A DNA stretch of 64,000 nt from Bretschneidera sinensis (taxonomy: Eukaryota; Streptophyta; Magnoliopsida; Brassicales; Akaniaceae). Both the position numbers and the translations under genes were made by a program. The DNA lies in NCBI GenBank assembly GCA_023935145.1, contig CM043697.1, forward strand, positions 47,344,001-47,408,000, read 5' to 3'. Each line of letters starts with the position of its first letter. The stretch's first letter is position 1. A model generated the notes under the pieces. The model did no database searches and was not told the origin of the DNA. It worked only from the letters and a program-made list of their open reading frames with translations. Positions 45,541 to 56,474 of this stretch are shown here, in pieces.

Positions 45541-46367
45541 TATCAAGAGAGTGCTTGAGACGTTCCACCTTTGACAATCGTGTAGCTCAAGCGCCTCTAC
45601 AAAGGTTAGTGGTACTGAGGCCACTAAAGTATGGTATGGTTGTGTCGTTACCAGTTCTGCTCCTTGTTCATTTCTTTTATGTTTCATCACTACCAGTATT
45701 TTCTACCTTGCACTCGAGCACACTACATAGTGTGATCGAGCACACTTACGCCCTGCACACTAGTACACACGAGCGCATTACCCTACGCACTTGCGCACAA
45801 GTGTGATCGAGCACACTTCATAATACGCTCAAGCGCACTCGGGACAGAGAGTCCTATGATGGATTTAAACATTTCACACTCTGCCCTCACTCACTAACAC
45901 TCTCTTCCTCACTCACTCTCTCCCTCACTCACTCGCACTCTCACTCACCTACCACTCTCAACCTCTCACCACCAGCACTCCACCACGCTAACCACCCTAC
46001 CACCATCACCACCCTACTCCCACCATCACATCTCCTTCCCCACACCACCATCCTGAACCACTACACACCAGGTATTCACACACATTTTTACCCTTACTTG
46101 CTTTTATCTCCCATTTTCATATTTCTTTGCATATACTTATTGTTTCTAGCAAATTAAATTCTTACCTTTCTTCTATTCTTATGCTATTTGGGTTGTATTA
46201 TGTCTTTTTGCAGGGGGTCGAACGAAATTTATCCAATAAAAAAAACCCTAGCTTGGTTTCACACGCATACAATGTGTTCTATCAAAGTCCTCAAACAAGC
46301 TTCAGTAAGTGCGCTCGAGCGCAATGAGTTATGATCGAGCGTAACTTGGATAGAAGCTAACACCAGA
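45541..46367 (+). promoter_or_regulatory. B1 spacer: palindrome cluster, TTTAAA box, pyrimidine leader and intron
   Basis: CGATCG/CGAGCG-type words (for example GTGTGATCGAGCACAC) at 45705-45845, a TTTAAA box at 45864-45869, a leader of CTCACT/CACC repeats at 45875-46060, and an intron candidate at 46072-46213. It lies directly upstream of the env-position ORF. The LTR U3 of the same element has the same class of palindrome upstream of its TATA box. Proposed role: an internal promoter; inferred from sequence only. Confidence 0.5.
46072..46213 (+). other. Candidate 142-bp intron in the leader of the B1 env-position ORF
   Basis: Donor CAG|GTATTC and acceptor TCTTTTTGCAG|GGGG, with a T-rich body. 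D has an equivalent 156-bp segment (18813-18968) with a matching exon start (GGGG then a GAAC word). Confidence 0.45.
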
Positions 46368-47488
46368 ATGCCTAGAAAAATGGCCTCCACCTCCCGTGCT
46401 TCGAGCAGCCGTGCCCAGTCCTCCCGGCCAAGGTTTGAGTAAAGAGAACTATTATTCGAGACCACATTCAATATCGATGAGGACTTCAAGTACATAGACG
46501 TCACTTAATGGGAAGTCCAAGCATTTCAGCATCGGGGGCTAAAGAGGCTGTTCAAGCTAGTTTACTCGACTGCTTACACCCAGCTTATAGTCTAGTTTTA
46601 TGAGAACATATCATTCGACTGCAGAAGGCCGAGAATCTTAACTTTTTCTGTCCAGGGCACATCCATAGAGGTGACTAGTGTCGACATAGCTACTGCTCTT
46701 CACTGCTATGATGAGTCCCCTCTAGAGGACACCGATATAGAGGAGCAGTCGGAGTCTTTTGCCTATCCACGATCATTGAGGACATGTGCGCTGGTCAGTA
46801 CGCTGATAAGCACCACAACACAACGAGCTAGTCAAAGTTACCTCCATGGCTCTAGCTCGTGGACTCCATCCTCCAGCGCAATGTGTGCCCATTAGGGCAC
46901 AAGACACAGAGGAGAGACCAGTTTCTACAGACATTATATGCCTTCCACAGAGGCCACTGTTACTCTATCCCAACTGTCATTTGGAGTCAGCTGCATAAAC
47001 TCTATGATCATATCCATGGTCACCAGACCACCACAGCCAATGCATGGGGGTTTCCATTCTCGTTCCTACTATCTTACATCCTCAAGAAGAAAGGGATTAA
47101 GGGGACCTCCAGTGATGGACCAGTGCAAGAGCATCCCTTCTTTGGGAAGGTTCAATGGACACAGAGCTAGTCGCACATTCCTCGAGGACTTCCAGCACCT
47201 GCAGCTGAGAGGGTTGAGGAGGACTATATAGAGACAGAGACCTATACAGTTAGCCCATTGTGAGAGGAGGACCATCCAGACATTGGACCTACTGAGTCCC
47301 AGCACTTTCTCGCTGAGCTGTCCTCCTTCTAAGATAAGGTCTTTACAGCTATATCACTAGTGCACCAGCGCATAGATGGTTTGGAGGCACGGTTTGCATG
47401 TCAGGGGGCGATGCTACAGGCCATCCTCGATCACCTACCTCCTGCACCCAGTACCTCTTCGACTGCACCACCAGATGACCAGCAGTGA
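46368..47488 (+). pseudogene. B1 env-position ORF (Transposase_32-like), several stops
   Basis: The start ATG at 46368 gives MPRKMASTSRASSSRAQSSR, a basic Ser/Arg-rich N-terminus common in this family. In-frame stops are at the F-E-stop (TAA, 46440-46442), T-stop-W (TAA) and V-stop-F-Y (TAG) positions. The central FSVQGTSIEVTSVDIATALH block is well preserved. Frameshifts follow between about 46790 and 47250. The end is at TGA 47486-47488 after a Pro/Thr-rich tail. Athila-like elements carry this ORF after pol; it has been discussed as env-like, but no signal peptide or membrane segment is evident here, and the domain is annotated in families as a putative plant transposon protein. Confidence 0.7.
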
Positions 47489-47500
47489 GAGGATACCCCG

Positions 47501-47548
47501 TCTGGCTGAAGACGTTAAACTTAGCACTCATGGGAAGCACCCCACAGC
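47501..47548 (+). other. Conserved 3' untranslated motif, B1 copy
   Basis: TCTGGCTGAAGACGTTAAAC followed by TTAGCACTCATGGGAAGCAC, 12 bases after the stop of the env-position ORF. Confidence 0.75.
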
Positions 47549-48916
47549 ATATCTTTTTTATTTTTTCTTTTTCGTATTGTCTTCCATTTATAGTTAGTCT
47601 TTACTATTCTGTATTCGTATTTCTTTTTTTTTGGTTTTATGTTTGTTTTTCTTTCTTTTTCAAGGGCAGAGTGAGTGCATCCAATTGAAGTTTGGGGGCA
47701 TGCTACGAGACATGCCAGCCATATAGTTTTCCATCTCCCAGGTTAGATCCTTCCATGCTATTCACACATTGGGGACAATGTGCAATTTAGGTTTGGGGGT
47801 ATGCGGACACACTCACACACACACTATGTCCCAATTTTTGCTTTTATAAATAAATGCATGTTCATACTGTTCTAAAATTTTTGGGTGATCTAAACAAAAC
47901 AATATGATTTGACTTCATAAGTGAGCTTAATACTTTGAACATATGGGCTAATAATTAAGTTTTAAACCTTAATCACTTACTTTTAGGCACTTAAGGATTC
48001 CTAAGTTTGACCTAAACTAATACAAGCACATTAGCACATAATTGTGTGGGGTATGACATGTAATTTTAATATTTATGTTTCTTTGGCTTGATTATGAACC
48101 TGATGACTTGTTAGATGAAAACTTTGGCATAGAAAAATATTGTTATTGCTCAAAAAGAAAAGTGCTCCTAATGGTCATTAAACAAACTTTCCACTAAGTA
48201 ACTGGCCCTCTTGCCTCAGTAAGCAGTGAGTGTCACGTCTAAAAGTAGGAATTTTTCTCACAGTGATCATTAAAAATTACTTTCCACCGAGTAACAGGCC
48301 CTCTTGCCTCAGTAAGCAATGAGTGTCACGTCAAAAGGTAAGAATTCTGATGGTAGCATTAAAACTAGTTAGTTTTGTAGCATTTTTTGACTCGAGTTAG
48401 TAAGTCCTTAAGGGTGTCTTTACACTTAAATGCCCTAAAACCATCTGGTTTGGGAGTCATTGGCTAAACACTTGCTACATGAGTCAAATAGAAAGCTTAA
48501 GGGAACTAAACTTGGCAAAAATCTCACAATAAAAGAAAATAAGAAGAAAAAAAACTATGCCATTTATGCTCGTTCTGATAGGAAATTTGGTGAATCTTGA
48601 GACACCGAAACACTATACATTAGAGTTATTTGGAAACCTAGTCTTTTATGTGCTAGCACACCATACACAAAAATCAAACTTGTGACATCTTAACCAGCCT
48701 CATGAAGGTGATTAGCGTTCAAAACTCTTATTCATTGCAAAGATGTGTCTGTATTTGTTAAGCTTGCTCATGAATGCACATCATGATTTTGTGTGATACC
48801 TAAAATTTTGAGGACACCATAAATATTGGATTTATCTGTGTGTCGTTATTTTTCATTTTAGTTTTTTTTTTAGTTTTGTATTGCTAAGGGACTAGCAATA
48901 TATAAGTTTGGGGGTG
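47549..48916 (+). other. B1 3' noncoding region with hairpin and polypurine tracts
   Basis: No gene. AAGTTTGGGGG-like tracts near 47687 and 47790 and at the LTR (48903-48916). A perfect hairpin CACATTG-GGGA-CAATGTG is at 47765-47782. A ~95-bp segment containing GAGTAACTGGCCCTCTTGCC-like words is tandemly repeated near 48195-48350. Confidence 0.65.
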
Positions 48917-50188
48917 TGAATTTACATTTGTTAAGTCTTAATTTATGTTAATTTAGTCCATTTTACTTCATTTCTGTGTTTCACATGCTTTTATAGGGTC
49001 TTGGAGAAAAAAGAAGCATTTTTGGCACTTAAAGGAAGAAATCTGGAAATCCTGGAGCAGCTGCTGGCTAGAGTGCGATCGAGCACACTCTTCGGTACGA
49101 TCGAGCGCACCAGCACTCATGCACACACATAGAAGGCTCGAGCGCAGCGTTGCGATCGAGCGCACATGTATGGGAATGAACAGTAAAATAGCATAACTGG
49201 TTTTCGAAATAGAGGAGGTTTTGTGTTTTAGGAAGTTTAGGGTTTCCAGAGTCATCTAGGGTTATTCAACCCCTATAACTACACTTGTAAAAACACAGAT
49301 TGGGGGGGATCTTTGGTGTCTCAAAATCTCCTAACTTTGGAGTTGTAAGCTGGAGAGAGGATTGACAACTGGTCTCTACAGTACTCTTCAGGTTTTATCT
49401 TTTCTGCTTAATTATTGTTATGATGATTATCATACTCAGCATGTGTAACTAACTCACTAGTAAGGCTCGATTGAAGCCCTAATTATGTTTTTCTATTAAT
49501 TCAGTATTGGCACCTTTGCGATATTCATGTTATGTTGCTTAACTTGATTAATGTCTGCATTTATTTAAATTCCTCATATGTGTTTATCTAATCAATATAT
49601 GCATATGGTATAGATTAGTTAGTTAGATCAATTTGGATGACCGAGTCCTAGGTCTGGCATTAGTAAAAAAAGATATCCACACCGGATTCTTGGGTTAATC
49701 AACATGAGAAACCGGGAGTGAACCAAGCCCTAGGTCTCATATGTTTGTCGATCTTCACAGACCTTATGCTCTCTTAAGGAACAACTCAATTTACACCATG
49801 CTGAATCTCTTAAGAGAAAGAAGAATTAGAGTATACACCATGCCTAACTCGTTGCTTAGGAATATCAAAAGCCTAAGAAGTGGACCAAGCCCTTAGGTTG
49901 GCAAGCATTAGGTATTCATAACATGAGTAAAGCATTGGTATACTGTTTTATTGGGAAAATATTATTAGTGGTGGATATCAAAGCCCTGCACTCTTATTAT
50001 TATAAATTCCAACTCAATATTTATTCTCATCTATTTTTACTCTGTGAAACTAATTCTAAATTGAAATTCACCAATCCCTATAAAGATGATCTCGCACTTG
50101 TACACTATGCTACTTTTGACCTTGTGCACTTGCAAGTAAAACAAGTTCGATTATTTGCTTAAATATTTAGGTAGATAAACGCATAACA
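48917..50188 (+). repeat. B1 3' LTR, missing ~37 bp of its start
   Basis: It aligns with 41375-42678 from TTTACATTTG onward, but between TG and AATTTAC the first ~37 bp of the 5' LTR are missing. Palindrome cluster at about 49070-49165 with a different set of units. The TATA-like box has decayed to TATAACTA near 49275. Confidence 0.85.
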
Positions 50189-50193
50189 CTAGC

Positions 50194-51967
50194 CTTAACC
50201 CAAACATTTTGAGGTCTTTTTGGCCCCAAACTTCAAACACCCATCTTCTACCACCATAAGCTGGCATCTGGCTAGGGAGGTGGACCTCCATGAGCAAGCC
50301 ATGGTGTGCATGGCCTACACGCGCCAGGATGAGGAAGAAAAACCCATTTTGTTCCTTTGGCTTTTTCATGCAGAATTTGAGGTAATTTCGAAAAGTTGTC
50401 AACTACAAACTTAAACTATATTTCTTGATTTTTATTTTTAGATTTTGTTTGAGGTTATTTGAATTTGGTAAGACTAATTTATAAATTTGTGAAGTTTGAA
50501 GATTGTTAAAGTAATTTTTTGCTCAAAGTTTGAAGTTTTATTCTTGTATAAAATGATTTTTGAGATGAGTATTGTTAGAGAATTGTACTATAGGCTGTAA
50601 GGTGGAAACCCTTATAGGAATTAAAAGAAATCCATTTAGGTAAGAGACTTTTTTTATTGGGAATTTATGTTTAGAAAGAGGACTTTTACAAGTTGGAATT
50701 GTTGGTAATTACTCTAAGTTAGTATCTTGAAATTTAAAATCCTTATAAATTGAGAGTTTTACGGTGTGAATATGGCTAGACTTGAATGAATTTTTTAAGT
50801 TGAAAGAAGTTTAAAATGAGTAATGGAAGTTTTGTTATTAAAAGCATAGAAAATGAAAAATTTGGAGAGTAAAGGAACCAAGTTACTTTGGGCAATGTTA
50901 TTACCTAAGAAATTTAAATTTTCTTATCTTTTTAAATTGGAATTTTGACTATATAATTGAATAGTATCATAATCTCAAACTTGGATAAGGAAAAGAAGTA
51001 AAGAATGAAGGAAGGAAGGAAACAATAAAGAGAGGTGATTAAAGAGAAGAATGAACTTTTAGTATTATTTTCTTTGATTTATATGTGTAAGTAAATGGAA
51101 TGATTGGCTGCTTATTAAGTGTTTAAGTTTTAAATACTATACTAATTAACTATTTATATATGTAGTTGCTTAAATTGTTAAAATGGCATTTTGATAGGTG
51201 TGGTGGATGATCGTAGTAAAGGGAAAGAAGTGATACAAGACTAAGATTTGGCGTAAGGTGAGTATTATGATTGATTATGAGATGAGACATTGCATTGCAT
51301 CATGCTGCATTGGTATACCATGCATGAATTTAATTTGCTTGGCCCGTAAGGGGGCATATGAACTTTTTGGTTGTATGGATAAATTGTGATGTTTTGATTG
51401 ACTATGGAATGGTGAATGCAAATTTGATGTGGGTTCTATAGGACCGTATTATGATTACTAAGATTGTTGATTTGCAAAGTGTTATATGACTATGTATATG
51501 AACAAATAAAGAAGAAAGTAGAAACGAAATATTAATAAGCTCTCAAACTATTATTTTTACAAGTGATTACTTTGTGTAGAGTAAGAACTCGCTGAGCTTT
51601 GTATCTCACCCACCTCCTCTTTATAACCTTTCGGGTAAGTTTCCAAGAGATCTCGGTTCTTAGGTGGTGAAGTTTTGAATATTTGACTAAGTTTTTAGGT
51701 GGGTCCATGAGCGTCGCATCCTTGGTCAAGTTTCTTTTGTAATAAGTGTTATATTGTGTGTTAGGTGTGTGAAGTTGTAACATGTTGGTTGTGTCTCTTT
51801 AGACACCTTGTAAAGTTACAACCTTATAGTTGTAATAACTGTATGATCTTAACTTATGTATATTAGATGTTGCTCCGTTGTATTATATTAATTGTGTGTC
51901 TATGTGTTTGATTCTAAAAGGTAATTGACACCGTCCTGAGTGGGCTCGTTCAGGATGGGCCGTTACA
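50194..51967 (+). repeat. E2 3' LTR, second part
   Basis: It resumes after the second CTAGC of the B1 target duplication and ends GGGCCGTTACA. It is homologous to the E1 LTR (36494-38528). An open frame at 50220-50414 is not taken as a gene. Confidence 0.7.
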
Positions 51968-52908
51968 ATTGCTCACCACCACCTAACCACAATATCCTTA
52001 TTAATTTCTTTACTATCTCATAAATAAATTTATACCCTATACTGGGTTAATTTAATGAATATGTATGCATGTTTCATCTTAACTCAAATTCAAAGTTTCG
52101 GTAAAAAAATCTTTTTCTTTAAGTTTGAATCAAATTCAACCCCTTTTTTACGAAAGTACAAGAGTTAAACCCTCAAAATAGAAATTTTATAATCAAAATC
52201 TTGAAATTTACCTTTCCAAAGCTTTATCTTCAAAATTCTTGAAATCCTTTCGTGATTCAACCAATTTCCAACACAAGATTGTGAAATCTTTGAATTTTTT
52301 AGTGTTTTTGTGTGATTTTCTAGAGAGAGAATGAGTCATAGAGAGCAAAAACTAAAATTCAAACGTTTGAAATAAAATTTTGAACTCTTTAAATGCTTAT
52401 ATATGAAAAAATATGACTGATCGATCGATTGATTGGTCACCAGTTCAGTTTCAAAAATTTATAAATAAACTCCCATATGCTACCAATTGACCGGTCGGTT
52501 AACTGGTTGGGTTACCAGTCGATCGGTCCACTCCCTCACCAGTGACCACCCGATCGACTGACTCTCCCAAATCAGTTGACTACCAATACTTAATCACCGG
52601 TTAATGAACCAATCGATCGATCAATTCTACCAATCGTCACCCCCACGAGCTGATTGACCAACTGATCGATTAGGTCACCAATCGACCGTTTCCTCCTTTT
52701 TACATTTGAAAAATTTTACTCTTTCCTCCTTGTATAATTTCTAACTCTTTTTCTTAAAAAATGTTCACCTTCTTTTTCAATGTCTTTTCTCAAAAAATGT
52801 TTCTTACTCATAAACTTCAAATCATTTGATTTATGTATGCATGAAAAATTATAATATAATTTTAAAATTACTAAACTTTCTTTTCATTAAGGATACGGGC
52901 CTTACAGT
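51968..52908 (-). repeat. H: chromovirus-type LTR fragment
   Basis: The minus strand opens TGTAAGGCCCGTATCC at 52908, a start shared by many Del/Tekay-like LTRs, and shows similarity to the G-type LTR around 38640-38700. A TATA-like box (TATATAAG on the minus strand, about 52397-52404) has a 270-bp array of CGATCG/ACCGGT palindromic words just upstream (52418-52690). The 3' part was cut by E2. No purine tract precedes the LTR, so this is a solo or a 5' LTR. Confidence 0.55.
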
Positions 52909-54254
52909 TTTCTAATCTACATGCAGGTATGCAAATAATCCTAATATAATTATTACTAAAAGACATGCTAATTTAATTAATTTTTTAAATGCAAGATTCC
53001 TAATCTATATAACGTATAAATTCTAATGCAAACCCCAAAACCATTCTAGATCATACTTGATAAAATAAATCTAATTGACAAGTTCAAACAAAATTAAATC
53101 ATGGTGGTTCGAAATAAATAATCATCATGTTTGTGTGATAATTAAATTACTAAAAATAAAATACAAACCTTCTTTTATGAATGATCTGTTTGTGTTGGTG
53201 CGAAGGGATTAATGATGAATTTGCATGTGTGGTGTGGATGCTCTAAGAGATTGATTGTTGTGCGTACCAAATGAACACATATAGAATATTTAATCTTCAA
53301 CTTGAATTGATTAGAAAATGTGATTTTGGGGTTTTTGGGTTTGCAGGAGAATAAGAGTTTATGTGGGTTTATGGAAAAGATAGGATTTTGGTATAGATTT
53401 AGGGTTTTGGAAGAATTTGGGGTTTAAGGTTTAGGAAAATATTGTTTATAAATTTTAGAGAAGCCTGTAGAGAGATAATGTGTCTGTTCATGCTTTTCTC
53501 AAGTGAAATTGGTATGTTTTTGTGTCTATCGAGGGAGGTTTATATAAAAAAAAACTAGGAGTTAGGGTTTTGACTAACAAATGATCGAGATGCATCTAAT
53601 TTAATCTGACAGTCGTGAAGATTACTTAGAGAGGTGGTTAAACTAGGGTTTCACTTCAATTTCAAGGTTTCCAAAACAAAAAAAAATATATATCAATTTT
53701 CAAAATTTCTAGTGTGCAAACAAGAAACTTAGGTGGTGTAGCGTGTCAAACACGGGATCAGAATGGTTGGCCCCATGGCCCAACTGGTCGGTTGGGTCTG
53801 GTCTGTATTTTTCCTTTATTTTGGCCCATTTAATTTAATTTAATTAATCTGGATTGATTTGATTCGAGTTTCCTTGATCAATTATTGTCCAAAATTAATT
53901 TTTCACTATACATTCATACATTTTAAATTTTTTGGGACCAAAATTTCATCACTGGGCTCCACATATGGTTCGTTATAATATGTAGAACAAAATTGGGTGT
54001 CTTCACCACCATTATTTCTTTTTCCACTTCCTGATGACAGTATCTCCTATCCAACGACACCACCTCCCTAACCCTTTATCGATCGTGATTGACATGGTAA
54101 ATTCACAGTAAGCACCTGGCTCTTCTTCTGATACTCAATTGTCGATTCCTTTCCAACTTCCCAATCGATAAGAACTGCATGTCCCATATCAACAGGTAAT
54201 TATGATCGACAAGTCCACAACTTGGTCGATTTAGTTTCCCCTCTACTTCTCTTA
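52909..54254. other. Unassigned noncoding stretch
   Basis: No gene recognised. A TATATAAA box at about 53552, repeated AGGGTTT words at 53390-53440 and a GGGCTCCACATATGGTTCGT word near 53965 could belong to another LTR, but no matching copy or boundary was found. Confidence 0.4.
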
Positions 54255-54760
54255 CACTACAAAAAAAATGTAATATATTAACGAATGGCTATACTAACAG
54301 ATTTAAAATTCGTAAGTATAGACAGGCTATAATGACAGATTTTAAATCCGTCAGTATAAACTTGATGTATACTGACAGATTAAAACTTTCATCACTACAT
54401 ATCATGTTTATACTAACGGATTTACAATTCTGTCACTACAGTTCATATCTATACTAACGGATTTACAATTTCGTTACTATAGCTCATTTCTATGCTGAAG
54501 GATGTACAATTTCGTCACTATAGCTCATGTCTATATTGACAGATTAAAAATTCTGTCACTACAGATCATGTCTATACTAACAGATTTACAATTTTGTCAC
54601 TATAGATCATGTCTATACGGACGAATATAACGATCCGTAAGTATATATCATGTATATACTGACAAATTAAAAATTTTGTCATTATAGATCATATATATAC
54701 TGATGAATATAAAAACTGTAAGTATAGACCAATGTAATATAATAAATATGTTTAATAATT
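54255..54760 (+). mobile_element. CACTA-type transposon end with subterminal repeats
   Basis: CACTACAAAAAAAATG is a CACTA (EnSpm) terminal inverted repeat start. It is followed by about eight to nine degenerate ~45-60 bp repeats built from ACGGATTTACAATT and GTCACTATAGATCATGTCTA, some with inverted ATTT/AAAT halves. No opposite end (TTTTTTGTAGTG) was found, so this is a fragment. A second CACTACAAAAAATAATA occurs at 55084. Confidence 0.65.
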
Positions 54761-55149
54761 AATAAAAATAAGAATATAATTAAAAAATTATGCAATACTA
54801 AATATTTAAAAATAATATAATTAATTAATTAGCTAATATAATATAGTTAAGTGTTTTAATATTAATGTAATACATATATAATATATAAATAATAATTCTA
54901 ATATAATTAACTACTATAACATAAATATTAATAAAAATAATATATAATCTATAAAATATAGTAAATTATAATAATTAATAAAAATGAAATATAATTGAAT
55001 ATTTAATAATACACAATATTTGAAACCAATATAATTAATTAATATATAGTTAAGTACTACAATATTGTTATAGTACAAACATACACTACAAAAAATAATA
55101 TGATATATATATATATATATATAATAAAATGATAATAATAATTATTATG
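54761..55149. other. AT-rich noncoding stretch
   Basis: Nearly all A and T with ATTAATAAAAATA-like words and (AT)n at about 55102-55122. It contains a second CACTA-like terminus at 55084. No gene. Confidence 0.6.
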
Positions 55150-55368
55150 ATTACTTTATAAAAATTTTATCCTTGGACACATTTTAGTCAATTTGATTTC
55201 ATTTCAATGATATAAACATATTAACCAAACAAAGTAATATGTTCCAACTTCAATTCAAAGGTTTTTTTCCATGTTCTAACCAAACAAAATAATCAGATTC
55301 CAATCTTGATTCCATTGCAGCTTTAATTACATTACAATCTTGATTCTATTACCTTTACCAAATAGGGC
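55150..55368. mobile_element. Possible MITE-like sequence
   Basis: On the minus strand it opens GCCCTATTTGGTAAAGGTAA and contains repeated TTTGTTTGGTTA words, a style frequent in hAT-like plant MITEs. No clear terminal inverted repeat or target duplication was confirmed. Confidence 0.35.
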
Positions 55369-55373
55369 ATTAT

Positions 55374-55680
55374 GGTGTAGGGTTTAAGGTTAAGTAGTTT
55401 AGGGTTTTAAAATTGATATTTAAGGTTTAGGGTTTAGGGTTGATGTTAAGGGCTTAGGGTACTTAGAGTTTGTGGTTAATTAATTAGCTAGGTTTTAGGG
55501 TTTAGGATTGATGTTAAGGGCTTAGGGTAATTAGAATTTGTGGTTAATTAATTAGCTAAGGTTTAGGGTTTAGGGTTGATGGTTAGGGTTTAGTGTAATT
55601 ATAGTTTGTGGTTAAGGGCTTAGGGTAATTAGAGTTTGTGGTTAATTAATTAGCTAAGGTTTAGTGTTAAAAGTTTTAAT
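55374..55680 (+). repeat. ~67-bp minisatellite with plant telomere-like words
   Basis: Units start near 55424, 55491 and 55559, with a partial unit from 55615. Each holds one or more TTTAGGG words plus AGTTTGTGGTTAATTAATTA. A degenerate lead-in occupies 55374-55423. Confidence 0.8.
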
Positions 55681-55944
55681 TATTTTATAACACCAAATAA
55701 TTAAAAATAATAAAATAAATATTTTTAAGTATATATATATATATATAAAAGTAAAAAAGCCTACATTCCGAGCTATGCTACCTTACTCCACCGTCTTTGT
55801 AGTTCCACAGCCGTGTATACCACAGGTATACATTTTGATTTAAGTCTAGTTCAATTAATCTTATGGATTTGCTTAGAATTAATCTGCTGGTTTGTTGTGA
55901 TTGGTGAGGGATTACCAACTTGAAATAGATTTATATTTGCTTAA

Positions 55945-55996
<52 letters not shown>

Positions 55997-56474
55997 ATTT
56001 GTTCCTAAATTATTCTTTTATGAAATAAAAATATACATTAGTTTTAAAAAATATTTTATTTTTACATATTTTAAAAATATATAATAATATATTAAATGAC
56101 ATTGATTTTTTTCAACACAATTTCTTAAAAATAAATTAGTTATATTAAACTTCGGTAATTTTTTTTTTAAAAAAAAAAAAGTATCAGCAAGGGATTTAAC
56201 CAAGTAGCAGATGATTCAATTCCTACGCGCCATTAGCTCTCCTTAATTTTTGCCCCAAAATTTTCCAAATCCTTTATTGGTATTTGATATGAGCTTCGTA
56301 ACCCTAACCCTCATTAACAAAGAAAGGCACTTGCGCTTAGGTGAAATTTAAGAGGCAAAGGTTGTTCTTACGTCTTGCTCCAGAATCTTCTTGCTTCTTC
56401 CTCTAGCTCTTTCCCCATCAGTAAATCTGTTCAAAATCTTCTATGATTCTCTCTCTCTTTCTCTCATTACTTCC
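55681..56474. other. Noncoding stretch with (AT)n
   Basis: (AT)n at about 55948-55990 and poly-T/poly-A at 56161-56181. 55760-55830 has a less AT-rich segment ending CCACAG|GTATAC that could be an exon edge, but no protein match is recognised. A short stretch near 56280-56390 might belong to the leader of the following gene fragment. Confidence 0.45.

Larger units (their letters stand above)
41375..50188 (+). mobile_element. B1: complete Athila-like element without RT and integrase, TSD CTAGC
   Basis: Two similar LTRs, Asp-type primer site, gag, protease, pol-deletion scar, promoter-like spacer, env-position ORF, 3' noncoding region and polypurine tract, all in plus orientation over 8.8 kb. 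CTAGC is at 41370-41374 and again at 50189-50193. Gag and protease have few lesions. RT, RNase H and integrase are wholly absent, so the copy must have moved with enzymes from elsewhere. Confidence 0.9.
39421..51967 (+). mobile_element. E2: 3' half of a chromovirus-like Ty3/gypsy element, interrupted by B1
   Basis: It begins inside RNase H, then has integrase, chromodomain-like tail, polypurine tract (AAGGAGGGGGAGGAT near 41022-41036) and a 3' LTR split by B1. It ends CCGTTACA at 51967, inside an LTR of another element (H). Confidence 0.75.

Noticed and set aside
46368..47488. True retroviral envelope protein
   Set aside because: No signal peptide, fusion-type or membrane segment is visible in B1, D or J; the blocks fit the plant transposon protein family instead.
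50220..50414. Open frame of 64 codons in the E2 LTR
   Set aside because: The homologous E1 LTR does not keep the frame, and no family is recognised.
53960..53990. LTR end near GGTTCGTTATAA
   Set aside because: It resembles the CGTTACA ends of G and E LTRs, but no start, partner or primer site was found.
54761..55149. Replication origin or matrix-attachment region
   Set aside because: Only AT richness supports it; no specific element can be pointed to.
55374..55680. Chromosome end (true telomere)
   Set aside because: Units are degenerate, about 67 bp long and embedded between transposon sequences.
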